DNA from: Streptomyces capitiformicae
GTDB taxonomy: Bacteria > Actinomycetota > Actinomycetes > Streptomycetales > Streptomycetaceae
Direction: 5' to 3'
Assembly: GCF_002214185.1 (NCBI RefSeq)
Contig: NZ_CP022161.1
Coordinates: 930,001 to 994,000 of the forward strand
DNA: 64,000 bases
This document shows, one piece after another, positions 42,543-50,622 of this stretch. Below the pieces are notes generated by a model. That model was not told the DNA's origin and did not search any database. It saw nothing but the letters and a program-made list of their open reading frames with translations. The position numbers and the translations under genes are program-made. Each line of letters begins with the position of its first letter. Within the stretch, counting starts at the first letter, position 1.

Positions 42543-43823
42543 TTACTTCCCGAGGCCGGGGTAGAGCGGGTGCTTGTCGGCCAGGGCCTTGACCCGGGTC
42601 TTCAGGGCCTCCACGTCGGCCGCCCCGAAGGGAGAGGGCGCCTTCAGCGCCTCCGCGATGACGTCCGCGACCTCGGCGAAGTCCTCGGCGGTGAAGCCGC
42701 GGGTGGCGAGGGCCGGGGTGCCGATCCGCAGGCCCGACGTCACCATCGGCGGGCGCGGGTCGTTCGGGACGGCGTTGCGGTTGACGGTGATGCCGACCTC
42801 GTGGAGACGGTCCTCCGCCTGCTGCCCGTCCAGGTCGGACTCGCGCAGGTCGACCAGGATCAGGTGCACGTCCGTACCGCCGGAGAGCACGTTCACGCCG
42901 GCCGCACGGGCATCGGCGGCCGTGAGCCGCTCGGCGAGGATCTTCGCACCCTCGACCGTCCGCCGCTGACGCTCCCTGAACTCCTCGCTGGCCGCGACCT
43001 TGAAGGAGACCGCTTTCGCGGCGATCACATGCTCCAGCGGGCCGCCCTGGAAGCCGGGGAAGACGGAGGAGTTGAGCTTCTTCGCGAAGTCCTTCTTGGC
43101 CAGGATGATGCCGCCGCGCGGCCCGCCCAGGGTCTTGTGCGTCGTGGAGGTGACCACGTCCGCGTACTCGACCGGGTTCGGGTGCAGCCCGGCCGCGACC
43201 AGACCGGCGAAGTGGGCCATGTCCACCCACAGATACGCCCCGACCTCGTCCGCGATCCGGCGGAAGGCGGCGAAGTCCAGCTGACGCGGGTACGCCGACC
43301 AGCCCGCGATGATCACCTTCGGGCGGTGCTCCTTGGCCAGCCGCTCCAGCTCGGCCATGTCGACCAGGCCGGTGACGGAGTCCACGTGGTAGGCGACCAC
43401 GTTGAACTGCTTGCCGGAGAAGTTCAGCCGCATCCCATGCGTCAGGTGACCGCCGTGTGCCAGGTCCAGGCCGAGGATCGTGTCGCCGGGCTGGGCCAGG
43501 GCGAAGAGGGCGGCCTGGTTGGCGGAGGCACCGGAGTGGGGCTGGACGTTGGCGTACTCGGCGCCGAAGAGGTCCTTGAGCCGGTCGATGGCGATCTGCT
43601 CGGCGACGTCGACGTGCTCGCAGCCGCCGTAGTAGCGGCGGCCGGGGTAGCCCTCGGCGTACTTGTTGGTCAGCACCGAGCCCTGCGCCTCCATGACCGC
43701 GAGCGGAGCGAAGTTCTCCGAGGCGATCATCTCGAGGGTGGACTGCTGGCGGTGCAGCTCGGCGTCGACCGCGGCGGCGACCTCCGGGTCGAGCTCATGG
43801 AGGGGCGTGTTCAGAAGCGACAT
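42543..43823 (-). CDS. glyA: Serine hydroxymethyltransferase
   Basis: This 426-residue PLP enzyme interconverts serine and glycine with tetrahydrofolate. It shows the GlyA features [33 protein letters not shown] and the PLP-lysine motif [14 protein letters not shown]. It follows gcvH by 18 bp, so glyA is probably in the glycine-cleavage transcript controlled by the glycine riboswitch. Length and motifs are normal. The next gene, sdaA, is broken, so the usual glycine-to-serine-to-pyruvate route is interrupted here unless another serine dehydratase exists. Confidence 0.97.
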   Translation of the reverse strand: MSLLNTPLHELDPEVAAAVDAELHRQQSTLEMIASENFAPLAVMEAQGSVLTNKYAEGYPGRRYYGGCEHVDVAEQIAIDRLKDLFGAEYANVQPHSGASANQAALFALAQPGDTILGLDLAHGGHLTHGMRLNFSGKQFNVVAYHVDSVTGLVDMAELERLAKEHRPKVIIAGWSAYPRQLDFAAFRRIADEVGAYLWVDMAHFAGLVAAGLHPNPVEYADVVTSTTHKTLGGPRGGIILAKKDFAKKLNSSVFPGFQGGPLEHVIAAKAVSFKVAASEEFRERQRRTVEGAKILAERLTAADARAAGVNVLSGGTDVHLILVDLRESDLDGQQAEDRLHEVGITVNRNAVPNDPRPPMVTSGLRIGTPALATRGFTAEDFAEVADVIAEALKAPSPFGAADVEALKTRVKALADKHPLYPGLGK

Positions 43824-43841
43824 GCGTACGACCTCGTCTTC

Positions 43842-44219
43842 TCAGCCGGCGGTGTGGGCGGCGTACTCGTCCGCGGAGAGCAGGTCGGCCGGCTCCTCCG
43901 CGACGCGTACCTTGAACAGCCAGCCGCCCTCGAACGGGGCGGTGTTCACCAGCGACGGATCGTTGACCACGTCCTCGTTGATCTCGGTGACCTCACCGCT
44001 GACCGGCGAGTAGAGATCGCTGACCGACTTCGTCGACTCCAGCTCACCGCAGGTCTCGCCCGCGGCCACCGTGGAGCCCACCTCGGGGAGCTGGGCGTAG
44101 ACGACATCGCCGAGCGCGTTCGCCGCGAACTCCGTGATGCCGACCGTCGAGACGCCGTCCTCGGCGCCTGACAGCCACTCGTGCTCCTTGCTGTAGCGCA
44201 GCTGCTGGGGGTTGCTCAT
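43842..44219 (-). CDS. gcvH: Glycine cleavage system H protein
   Basis: This 125-residue lipoyl carrier of the glycine cleavage complex has the lipoylation Lys64 in [10 protein letters not shown], preceded by [13 protein letters not shown]. The ATG at 44219 gives the normal [15 protein letters not shown] start; a longer frame adds 30 residues between genes. It lies between gcvT and glyA in one operon. The P-protein gene (gcvP) is not in this stretch, as is usual for Streptomyces. Confidence 0.97.
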   Translation of the reverse strand: MSNPQQLRYSKEHEWLSGAEDGVSTVGITEFAANALGDVVYAQLPEVGSTVAAGETCGELESTKSVSDLYSPVSGEVTEINEDVVNDPSLVNTAPFEGGWLFKVRVAEEPADLLSADEYAAHTAG

Positions 44220-44339
44220 GGCCTGAATTCTCCTGTACGCGCGGGAGTGGTGATGAAGGGGGTACTGCGGAAAGCGAGCGTGAACAGCGGAAATGTGCGC
44301 GGGCGTCACCGCGGCTGCAGGGGCCGCCGCGCACAGTGT

Positions 44340-45482
44340 TTACTTCTGGCGCTTGTAGAACGGCAGCGCCACGACCTCGTACGGCTCGTGGCTGCCTCGG
44401 ATGTCCACCCCGACCCCGGCCGTACCGGGCGCGGAGTGCGCGGCGTCGACGTACGCCATGGCGATCGGCTTGCCCAGGGTCGGAGAGGGGGCGCCCGAGG
44501 TGACCTCGCCGATCACCTGGCCGTCGGCGACGACCGGGTACCCGGCGCGCGGGACCCGGCGGCCCTCGGCGACCAGTCCCACCAGGACGCGCGGAGGATT
44601 GCTCGCGGCCCGCTCGGCGGCGGCCTCCAGTGCGGCACGCCCGACGAAGTCGCCCTCCTTCGCGAACTTCACGACCCGCCCGAGCCCGGCGTCGAACGGC
44701 GTCAACTCGGTGGACAGCTCATGCCCGTACAGCGGCATGCCCGCCTCCAGACGCAGCGTGTCCCGGCAGGACAGCCCGCACGGCACCAGACCGACGCCCT
44801 CGCCCGCCTTGGTCAGCGCCTGCCACAGCTCCACGGCGTGCTCCGGCCGCACGAACAGCTCGAAGCCGTCCTCGCCGGTGTACCCGGTGCGCGCGATCAG
44901 CGCCGGGACACCGGCGACCGTGCCGGGCAGACCCGCGTAGTACTTCAGGCCGTCGAGGTCGGCGTCGGTGAGGGAAGCGAGGATCCCGGGCGACTCGGGG
45001 CCCTGGACGGCGATCAGCGCGTACGCGTCCCGGTCGTCCCGCACCTCGGCGTCGTAGCCCGCGGAACGCTCGGTGAGCGCGTCCAGCACGACCTGGGCGT
45101 TGGAGGCGTTGGCGACGACCATGTAGTGGGAAGACCCGGCCTCCGTCTCGGCGAGCCGGTAGACGATCAGGTCGTCCAGGATGCCGCCGTCCTCGCGGCA
45201 GATCATGGTGTAGCGGGCGCGGCCGACGCCGACGGAGGCGATGTCGCCGACCAGGGCGAAGTTCAGCAGCTGCGCCGCCTCCGGCCCGGTCACCGTGATC
45301 TCGCCCATGTGCGACAGGTCGAAGAGCCCGGCCTTCGTCCGTACGGCGTTGTGCTCGTCGCGCTCGGAGCCGTATCGCAGGGGCATGTCCCAGCCCGCGA
45401 AGTCGGTCATCGTCGCGCCGAGCGAGCGATGCAGGGCATCGAGCGCGGTACGACGCGGTTCAGCGGGGGCGTTGCTGCTCAT
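44340..45482 (-). CDS. gcvT: Glycine cleavage system aminomethyltransferase (T protein)
   Basis: This 380-residue enzyme releases ammonia and transfers the methylene group from the H-protein arm to tetrahydrofolate. Features include TDFAGWDMPLRYGS, FDLSHMGEI and RTGYTGEDGFELF. The ATG at 45482 begins MSSNAPAEPRRTALDALH. The leader contains a tandem glycine riboswitch (about 45516-45745), so expression should rise with glycine. It is the first gene of the gcvT-gcvH-glyA operon. Confidence 0.97.
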   Translation of the reverse strand: MSSNAPAEPRRTALDALHRSLGATMTDFAGWDMPLRYGSERDEHNAVRTKAGLFDLSHMGEITVTGPEAAQLLNFALVGDIASVGVGRARYTMICREDGGILDDLIVYRLAETEAGSSHYMVVANASNAQVVLDALTERSAGYDAEVRDDRDAYALIAVQGPESPGILASLTDADLDGLKYYAGLPGTVAGVPALIARTGYTGEDGFELFVRPEHAVELWQALTKAGEGVGLVPCGLSCRDTLRLEAGMPLYGHELSTELTPFDAGLGRVVKFAKEGDFVGRAALEAAAERAASNPPRVLVGLVAEGRRVPRAGYPVVADGQVIGEVTSGAPSPTLGKPIAMAYVDAAHSAPGTAGVGVDIRGSHEPYEVVALPFYKRQK

Positions 45483-45515
45483 CGGTTCTGCTCCCATGGC
45501 ATGACAGGCGAGGTC

Positions 45516-45745
45516 TTTCCTCCCCATCTGTCATCGGAACCTGAGAGGTTCACCACGACCGTACGTACCGGTGACCGTATGTACCGGTGGTCGTGACTTG
45601 CACCGTGGGTGGAGCCACTGTGGTAGCGACTCGCTTTTCAGATGTGCCTCGCCCGCGCGGTATCTGGGCCTGAGAGATTCAAGGGAGGGACTTGCTCCTT
45701 CGGCGCCCCAGCGAACGACTGCTGGGAGCTCTCCCGCGCGGATTC
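45516..45745 (-). promoter_or_regulatory. Tandem glycine riboswitch upstream of gcvT
   Basis: On the minus strand the leader contains two glycine-aptamer cores. The first runs from GCGGGAGAGCTCCC through GCCGAAGGAGCAAGTC to AATCTCTCAGGCCC. The second has GGTGCAAGTC and then AACCTCTCAGGTTCCGATGACAG, ending just before the gcvT start. This tandem layout is the standard glycine riboswitch, which raises expression of the cleavage system when glycine is abundant. The second aptamer carries an extra stem made by a 16-bp tandem duplication (45559-45590). Boundaries are approximate. Confidence 0.9.
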
Positions 45746-45893
45746 AAGCGGCCGGTATGCAGTTGGCGCGCACATCATTGCATCCGTAGCACTCTTGTGG
45801 CCATACGAGGACTGAACCAGGAGAGATCGGGCATTACCTTCTCTTTACAGTCTGTGGGGATGGGTCTTCCAACCCCTGGGGAGGACGGCAACG

Positions 45894-46562
45894 GTGAACA
45901 GGACCACGGCGTACGCGACGACCTGGGGCGGCGCGCTGCCCAAGCAGCCCGCTGCCCCGGCCGGTGATGCGTGCGGCCCGTTCCCGAGGGCGGTCGTCCG
46001 CGACCTCAGGGAGCGGGCCGGGCGAAGTCCGCACGAGCTGTCCTTCGGACCGGACGACCTCGTGGTGGTCACCGGGCTCCCCGGCAGCGGAAAGTCGACC
46101 CTGATGCGGCGCGCGGTGCCGGGCATCCGGATCGACTCCCAGGACACCCGCGACCGCTTCGACGCCCGCCTCGCGCGTTTCCTGCCGTACGCGGTCTACC
46201 GGCCGTTCGTGCGCCTCGCCCACTACACCGGACTGCGGCGCGCGCTGCGGTCCGGCGAGGGTGTCGTCGTGCACGACTGCGGGACGCAGGCGTGGGTACG
46301 GGCGTGGCTCGCGCGCGAGGCCGGGAAACGGGGCGGCACCCTGCATCTGCTGTTGCTCGACGTCACTCCCGGTGAGGCTCGCGACGGCCAGCGCAGCCGC
46401 GGCCGCGGAGTGTCGCGGTATGCCTTCGCGCGGCATCGGGCGGCGATGACTCGGCTGCTGCGGGCGGTGGAGGAGGGACGGTTGCCGGAGGGGTGCGGGG
46501 CTGCGGTGCTGATCGATCGGGACGCGGCGGATGTCTTGAAGAGGATCGACTTCGTGGGTTGA
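45894..46562 (+). CDS. AAA-type ATP-binding protein (predicted kinase)
   Basis: This 222-residue P-loop protein has Walker A GLPGSGKST at about residue 61 and HDCGTQAWV in the middle, matching AAA_33-like predicted kinases. It starts at GTG 45894 about ten bases after GGGGAGG. It is divergent from the gcvT operon and lies on its own before the two SseB genes. From memory a similar gene sits here in S. coelicolor. The substrate is unknown. Confidence 0.8.
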   Translation: MNRTTAYATTWGGALPKQPAAPAGDACGPFPRAVVRDLRERAGRSPHELSFGPDDLVVVTGLPGSGKSTLMRRAVPGIRIDSQDTRDRFDARLARFLPYAVYRPFVRLAHYTGLRRALRSGEGVVVHDCGTQAWVRAWLAREAGKRGGTLHLLLLDVTPGEARDGQRSRGRGVSRYAFARHRAAMTRLLRAVEEGRLPEGCGAAVLIDRDAADVLKRIDFVG

Positions 46563-46593
46563 GTCGTTGAGAGCTTGGGACTTGCTGCACATA

Positions 46594-46657
46594 GCGGGCT
46601 GCGGGCTGCGGGCTGCGGGTGCGTCGTGGTTGATCGCGCCCACGCGGCGGAGCCGCA
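46594..46657. repeat. 7-bp tandem repeat and inverted dispersed repeat (copy 2)
   Basis: GCGGGCT is repeated three times in tandem at 46594-46614 with a partial fourth unit. At 46634-46657 the dispersed core seen at 21899 and 47566 occurs in reverse orientation. The stretch lies downstream of the AAA-type gene and may form a hairpin terminator. Function otherwise unknown. Confidence 0.7.
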
Positions 46658-46755
46658 CATCGACACAGCCCTCCGCCCCTTCGGGGGCGCTGCCCTTGCT
46701 CGGCGCATTAAAGTTCGGGGACAACAGCATCACGGAGTAAAGCGGTAGGCAGCAG

Positions 46756-47532
46756 ATGGACTTCGCGGCGGACTTTCCGGCACAGGCGCACCCTCATGGG
46801 CATGGCGGGTGGCCCGGCAATGAGCTGGAGGAGGTGCTCTCCGCGGCTCTCGGGGTGCCCTCGGCGGGTGCCCGGATCGTGGAGGTGCTGGCCCGCAGCT
46901 TCGTCTGGGTGCCGCTGCCCGAGGGCGGCGGCCCGCACAGCGGCCAGCTCGACCTGCCGACGATGGAGCTCGACGGGCAGGTGTACGTGCCGGTCTTCAG
47001 CTCCGAGGAGCAGTTCCGCCAGGTCGTCGGCAACCACATGTCGTACACGATCGCGCCGGCCGTCGAGTTCGCCCGCGGCCTGCCCCCGCAGGCCGGGATC
47101 GCCCTCAACCCGGACGGTGTCGTGGGCATCCCGCTGCCGCCGCCCGCCGTGGCCGAACTGTGCCGGGCCGGGCGGACCTCGCTGGACGGGGCGGCGAGCG
47201 GGGCCCGGGTCCGCCTGTTCGAGCCCGACTGGCAGGACGACCCGCTGGACTTCCTCGCGGCCGCCTCCGCCGAGTTCGCCGCGACCGGTGTCGTCCTCAC
47301 CGCCCGCCGCTGCCTCGCCGCCATCGAGACGGCCGCCCCCGTGATGTTCATCGGCATCGAACTGGCCTCCTGGGAGACCGACCGCACCGTCCCCCTGGAC
47401 GCCTTGGGCCGCGCCCTGGCCAAGGCCCCCGTCCCCTGGCCGGTAAACATGGTCTTCCTGGATGTGGCCCAGGACCCGGTATGCGACTGGCTCCGGGAGA
47501 AGGCACGGCCCTTCTACCAACAGGGCTACTGA
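46756..47532 (+). CDS. sseB: Enhanced serine sensitivity protein SseB family, first copy
   Basis: This 258-residue SseB-family protein has an N-terminal SseB domain (NELEEVLSAALG, FVWVPLP, QVYVPVFSSEEQF) and the SseB C-terminal domain ending WLREKARPFYQQGY. SseB was named for an effect on serine sensitivity in E. coli; the molecular role is unknown. It is followed after 192 bp by a second, related gene, close to the glycine and serine genes, which fits the name. Confidence 0.9.
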   Translation: MDFAADFPAQAHPHGHGGWPGNELEEVLSAALGVPSAGARIVEVLARSFVWVPLPEGGGPHSGQLDLPTMELDGQVYVPVFSSEEQFRQVVGNHMSYTIAPAVEFARGLPPQAGIALNPDGVVGIPLPPPAVAELCRAGRTSLDGAASGARVRLFEPDWQDDPLDFLAAASAEFAATGVVLTARRCLAAIETAAPVMFIGIELASWETDRTVPLDALGRALAKAPVPWPVNMVFLDVAQDPVCDWLREKARPFYQQGY

Positions 47533-47565
47533 CAGGTCTTCAAGGGGCGCGGGGCTGTGTCGATA

Positions 47566-47589
47566 TGCGGCTCCGCCGCGTGGGCGCGA
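47566..47589. repeat. Dispersed intergenic repeat (copy 3)
   Basis: This core (TGCGGCTCCGCCGCGTGGGC then GCGA) is identical to the inverted copy at 46634-46657 and differs by one base from 21899-21922. All copies lie in intergenic DNA just after a gene end, next to GGGGCGCGGGG-like sequence. This is a known style of repeat in Streptomyces intergenic regions. Confidence 0.75.
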
Positions 47590-47724
47590 TCAACCCCCAC
47601 GCACGCGCGGCCCGCAACGCACAACAAGCCCCGAGCCCTGACCGGCTCAAACCGCACACCACCTAAGCTGGACCCACAACCAGGGTCCAACCCCAACCAG
47701 GGCTCAAACCGAAGGGCGGCCAAC

Positions 47725-48513
47725 GTGAGCGCGAGCGGCACGGCGACCGGGCAGGTCGAGCACATGCTGCGCCAGGTGACGCCCGGGCGATACGACGCCT
47801 ACGAGGCGTTGCTGCGTGCCCTGGCCGCCCCCTCCACCGGCCAGATCTGGATGCTCCTGTGGCACGGCCAGGCCGGCTCCCCGGACGCGCAGTACGGGAA
47901 CATGGAGGTGGACGGGTTCAACTACGCCCCGTGCGTGACCTCCGCCCAGGAGCTATCCGCCAGTGGCTGGAACCGCAGTTATGAGGTCGTCGACGGCCTC
48001 GACGTGGCCCGCACCCTCTACCCGGACCACTACGGCCTCTGGCTGAACCCGCACGCGCCGGGCGGCGGCGTGGGCATCCCTTGGCTGGATCTGCGTCGTA
48101 TGGCCACGGGCCTGGAGCGGCAGCCCGCCGGCCCGCTCCGGCTGTCCGAACCGGCCATCGAGATCCCGCAGTTCTACGCCCTGCTGACGCAGAACGCCCA
48201 CCGCACCCCCGCCGTACGCTCCCTGCGCCGCGCCTGGGTGCAACCCGCGCTCGGCGCCCCGTACCTCGCCATCGGGCTCGACGTGTACGACACCTCGCCG
48301 CCCGCCGTGGACTCGGTACGGGCGATGATGCAGCAGTCCATCGGCGCGGTCCCGGACGGCCTGCCCGTCTCCACCGTCGCCATGTCCGACGAGTACGACC
48401 CGGTCGCGATGTGGCTGCGCGCCGCCGCCCGCCCCTTCTACGACCGCGAGGCCCACGGCGCCCCGGCCCAGGCCCCGGCAGCGGGTGGGTACGGCTACCC
48501 GGGCGGTTACTGA
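47725..48513 (+). CDS. SseB-family protein, second copy
   Basis: This 262-residue protein is related in layout to the upstream SseB gene: EALLRALAAPSTGQIWMLLW, then YAPCVTSAQELSAS and the C-terminal domain ending AARPFYDRE, plus a short Gly/Tyr-rich tail. The start is GTG 47725 after GAAGGG; a longer frame from 47557 lies in the dispersed repeat. Two adjacent copies imply an ancient duplication. A perfect hairpin terminator follows at 48522. Confidence 0.85.
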   Translation: MSASGTATGQVEHMLRQVTPGRYDAYEALLRALAAPSTGQIWMLLWHGQAGSPDAQYGNMEVDGFNYAPCVTSAQELSASGWNRSYEVVDGLDVARTLYPDHYGLWLNPHAPGGGVGIPWLDLRRMATGLERQPAGPLRLSEPAIEIPQFYALLTQNAHRTPAVRSLRRAWVQPALGAPYLAIGLDVYDTSPPAVDSVRAMMQQSIGAVPDGLPVSTVAMSDEYDPVAMWLRAAARPFYDREAHGAPAQAPAAGGYGYPGGY

Positions 48514-48521
48514 GCAACGGG

Positions 48522-48561
48522 CGGAGCCCCTGGGGGTGTGGTGACACCCCCAGGGGCTCCG
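48522..48561. terminator. Perfect 18-bp hairpin terminator
   Basis: Arms 48522-48539 and 48544-48561 (starting CGGAGCCCCTGGGGG and ending CCCCCAGGGGCTCCG) are perfectly complementary with a GGTG loop. It lies between the convergent SseB gene and the secreted-protein gene and can act in both directions. Confidence 0.88.
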
Positions 48562-48583
48562 TCATGTGCGTGAAGCGATCCGC

Positions 48584-48630
48584 TTCGCTACCGGCTTCAG
48601 CGGCAGATTCGCTACCGGCTTCAGCGGCAG
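48584..48630. repeat. 24-bp tandem duplication spanning a stop codon
   Basis: A 23-base sequence, TTCGCTACCGGCTTCAGCGG plus CAG, occurs at 48584-48606 and again at 48608-48630, giving a 24-bp period. On the minus strand the repeat contains the last codons and TGA of the secreted-protein gene (stop at 48621-48623), so the stop region has been copied. Confidence 0.85.
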
Positions 48631-49190
48631 AACTTCTGCTGGGCCGCGGCGGCCAGCGGGTCGACGGTCTTGACGCTGCAGTGGACCGCGTTCCGGGACA
48701 GCTTGAGGTTCCAGCTCACGGCGGTGCCCTTCTTGGCCGCGCCGTAAGCCGTGCCCTTGCTGTTGCAGGTCCTGAACGTGTATGTGCCGTCGGCCTTGGT
48801 GGTGCCGGCGTAGAAGACCGTCTTGCCGGCCTTCACCTTGGCCGAGACGCCCACGAGGCTGGGTGTGGGCTCGTTGACGTCGGCCAGCTTCAGCTTGGTC
48901 TGCTTCGCGAGGGAGGCCAGTACCGTCGCCGGCTTCCCCGGGCCCTTGACGGCCGCCCTGATGGTCGTCACCTTGGGCACCCGCACGGACACCCGCTCCG
49001 GCTTCGTCGCGGTGCGCAGCTTGCCGTGGGTGAGCGTCGGTGTCTTGGTGGTCTTCACCCAGGTGATCTTGGTGGCACCCGGCTTGCAGACCTTGGCCTG
49101 GGCGTCGGCGTTCGCCGGCGCGGCGGCGAGCAGCGGCACCATCGCTCCGACCGCGACGGTCGTCATGGCGCCCGCGATGAGTTTCTTCAT
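48621..49190 (-). CDS. Small secreted protein of unknown function
   Basis: This 189-residue protein has a Sec signal peptide (MKKLIAGAMTTVAVGAMVPL, then LAAAPANA). The mature part is Lys/Thr/Val-rich, with Cys residues (KVCKPG, RTCNSKG, AVHCSV, KFCR) that could form disulfides. A domain resembling a beta-sandwich (ADGTYTFRTC) is suggested. The ATG at 49190 is preferred over an earlier frame that runs into a repeat. It is in the same orientation as the next secreted protein gene, about 210 bp away. No family recognised. Confidence 0.75.
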   Translation of the reverse strand: MKKLIAGAMTTVAVGAMVPLLAAAPANADAQAKVCKPGATKITWVKTTKTPTLTHGKLRTATKPERVSVRVPKVTTIRAAVKGPGKPATVLASLAKQTKLKLADVNEPTPSLVGVSAKVKAGKTVFYAGTTKADGTYTFRTCNSKGTAYGAAKKGTAVSWNLKLSRNAVHCSVKTVDPLAAAAQQKFCR

Positions 49191-49279
49191 TTGTGTCCCC
49201 GTTCCCCGTTCTTCAATTCTTTGTGCCTGGTTGTCTTTGTCCCCGGCTTCCCGGTCAAAGGACTCCGAGGGCATATTCA

Positions 49280-49390
49280 ATTCCCCGTTTTTGTTTCCCC
49301 GTATTGTTTCCCCGTATTGCGTGCCGCCTGTTCATGGGCCCGAGAACAGACGGCACGTTTTTCAGCTCAGCTCAGCTCAGCTCAGCTCAG
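49280..49390. repeat. Two short tandem repeats around a hairpin
   Basis: TTTCCCCGTATTG is repeated at 49294-49306 and 49307-49319, with a related unit ATTCCCCGTTTTT at 49280-49292 (13-bp period). At 49321-49356 a hairpin with arms GTGCCGCCTGTTC and GAACAGACGGCAC (one mismatch) is followed by a T-run on the plus strand. At 49364-49390 the pentamer AGCTC repeats five times, just after the stop of the second secreted protein gene. These tracts could affect transcription or simply be slippage products. Confidence 0.65.
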
Positions 49391-49398
49391 CGGCAGCG

Positions 49399-49971
49399 TC
49401 AGGGCTTGGGCGTGCAGGACGCCTTCTTCGTCTGGCACTCGGCGAAGTGCAGCGAGGAGGTGATCCCCTTGAGGATGCCGACGATCTCGATACGGTCGTG
49501 CTTGCAGTTGCCGAGCTCGCGCCACCGCTCGACCTGGAACTTCTGGTACTCGACCATCGGCTGGGTGTAGCCGCGCTTGCCCGGGTCGACCGTCATACGG
49601 TTGGTCACGGTGCGGCCCTTGGCGACGGACTTGGCGACCTCGTACTTGGTCTTGGCCTCGACCTGGGCGATTCCCCAGCTCACGCTGGCGCTGGCCTCGC
49701 CGCCCCAGGTCGTCGTGCGGGTCTTGGTGGTCTTGATCGAGTAGACCAGGGTGGACTTGCTGGAGCTGCTGTTGCGCTTGCTCACGACCGGCCCGCGGGA
49801 GGCGTACCACGGCTTGCCGAGCTTGAAGACCTTGGAGTAGACGTAGCCTTCGCAACGCATGGGCGCCTGCTCGGTGGCGTTCGCCATGGTCGGCGCGGCC
49901 GTGAACGCGCCGGTGATGAGCGCGGTCGTCGCGAGAGTCGCGGAAAGAGCACGCTTGTTGCGCAGATTCAT
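49399..49971 (-). CDS. Secreted protein of unknown function, beta-strand-rich
   Basis: This 190-residue protein has a signal peptide (MNLRNKRALSATLATTALIT, ending near TMANA). The mature part is Ser/Thr/Lys-rich with alternating residues (STLVYSIKTTKTRTTTWGGE, then ASASVSWG), suggesting beta structure, and has Cys residues near both ends of the mature chain (PMRCEGYVY, NCKHD, ECQTKKASC). The ATG at 49971 is used. It is in the same orientation as the preceding secreted gene with its own leader. No family recognised. Confidence 0.75.
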   Translation of the reverse strand: MNLRNKRALSATLATTALITGAFTAAPTMANATEQAPMRCEGYVYSKVFKLGKPWYASRGPVVSKRNSSSSKSTLVYSIKTTKTRTTTWGGEASASVSWGIAQVEAKTKYEVAKSVAKGRTVTNRMTVDPGKRGYTQPMVEYQKFQVERWRELGNCKHDRIEIVGILKGITSSLHFAECQTKKASCTPKP

Positions 49972-50622
49972 TTATATCCCCGTTTCCCCGTTGACCCGTC
50001 AACGGTCAAAACCCCGTGCCCGGGGGAGTGGGTCCTGCTGCCCCCGGCGGGAATGAAGTTAGTCGGCTGTCGAGACGGCTCGCAATGGTGCGGGGTCTTT
50101 GTTACGAACTAACGCTCAAGTGAACCTCAAATTCGCCGGTAATGGTCGTGAACAGGGCTGGCGGCATGTGTTCTTCGTCCGAATTGCCGCGCAATCGAAC
50201 GGGGCGATTGCGGGTGATCTGGACATGGTGAACTCGTTCCGTGACCTGGGTCACATGTAACAGGGAGTCAGTGCCGCTCACGCGAGCGCAGTGTTCGGAT
50301 ACCGGAACCCTGCTGGCCACATCACGGTTGCGCATACTTTCGCCGTCGGGTCTGGTGCCTGATCGCGCGACCGTTGAAGACTCCCCCAGAGCGGTGGGGG
50401 GGAGGTCGAACGTGCTGTTCGTGCGGTGGTGTTCGGAGCCGCGGTCCTTCTCTCCTCCCGAACGGCCCGGCGCGACACAGAGGTTGGCGCCCGTGCCGGG
50501 GCAACAAGCAGGCAAGAAACAGCAGGCGACGGAAGAACAGCAGTGGCGACGGACCGCACCGCAGACCCGGGCGGCCGTCAGGCACAGTCGGCAACCACCG
50601 GCACAGGCAAGCACGAGGGACG
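49972..50622. other. 650-bp non-coding region before the oligopeptide operon
   Basis: This gap holds the leaders of the secreted protein (minus strand) and the oligopeptide ABC operon (plus strand). It contains a GTGA-N6-TCAC site at 50241-50254 and a hairpin with CTCCCCC/GGGGGAG arms near 50383-50405. Short frames on both strands were judged not to be genes. The long plus-strand leader may carry attenuation. Confidence 0.6.
50241..50254. promoter_or_regulatory. Candidate Crp-type binding site
   Basis: GTGACCTGGGTCAC fits the cAMP-receptor-type half-site pattern GTGA-N6-TCAC and the Streptomyces Crp consensus as remembered (GTG-N6-G-N-CAC). It lies about 370 bp upstream of the first gene of the oligopeptide importer. 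Binding is inferred. Confidence 0.5.

Noticed and set aside
46594..46620. Short tandem repeat as a CRISPR array
   Set aside because: Units are 7 bp with no spacers; no cas genes in the window.
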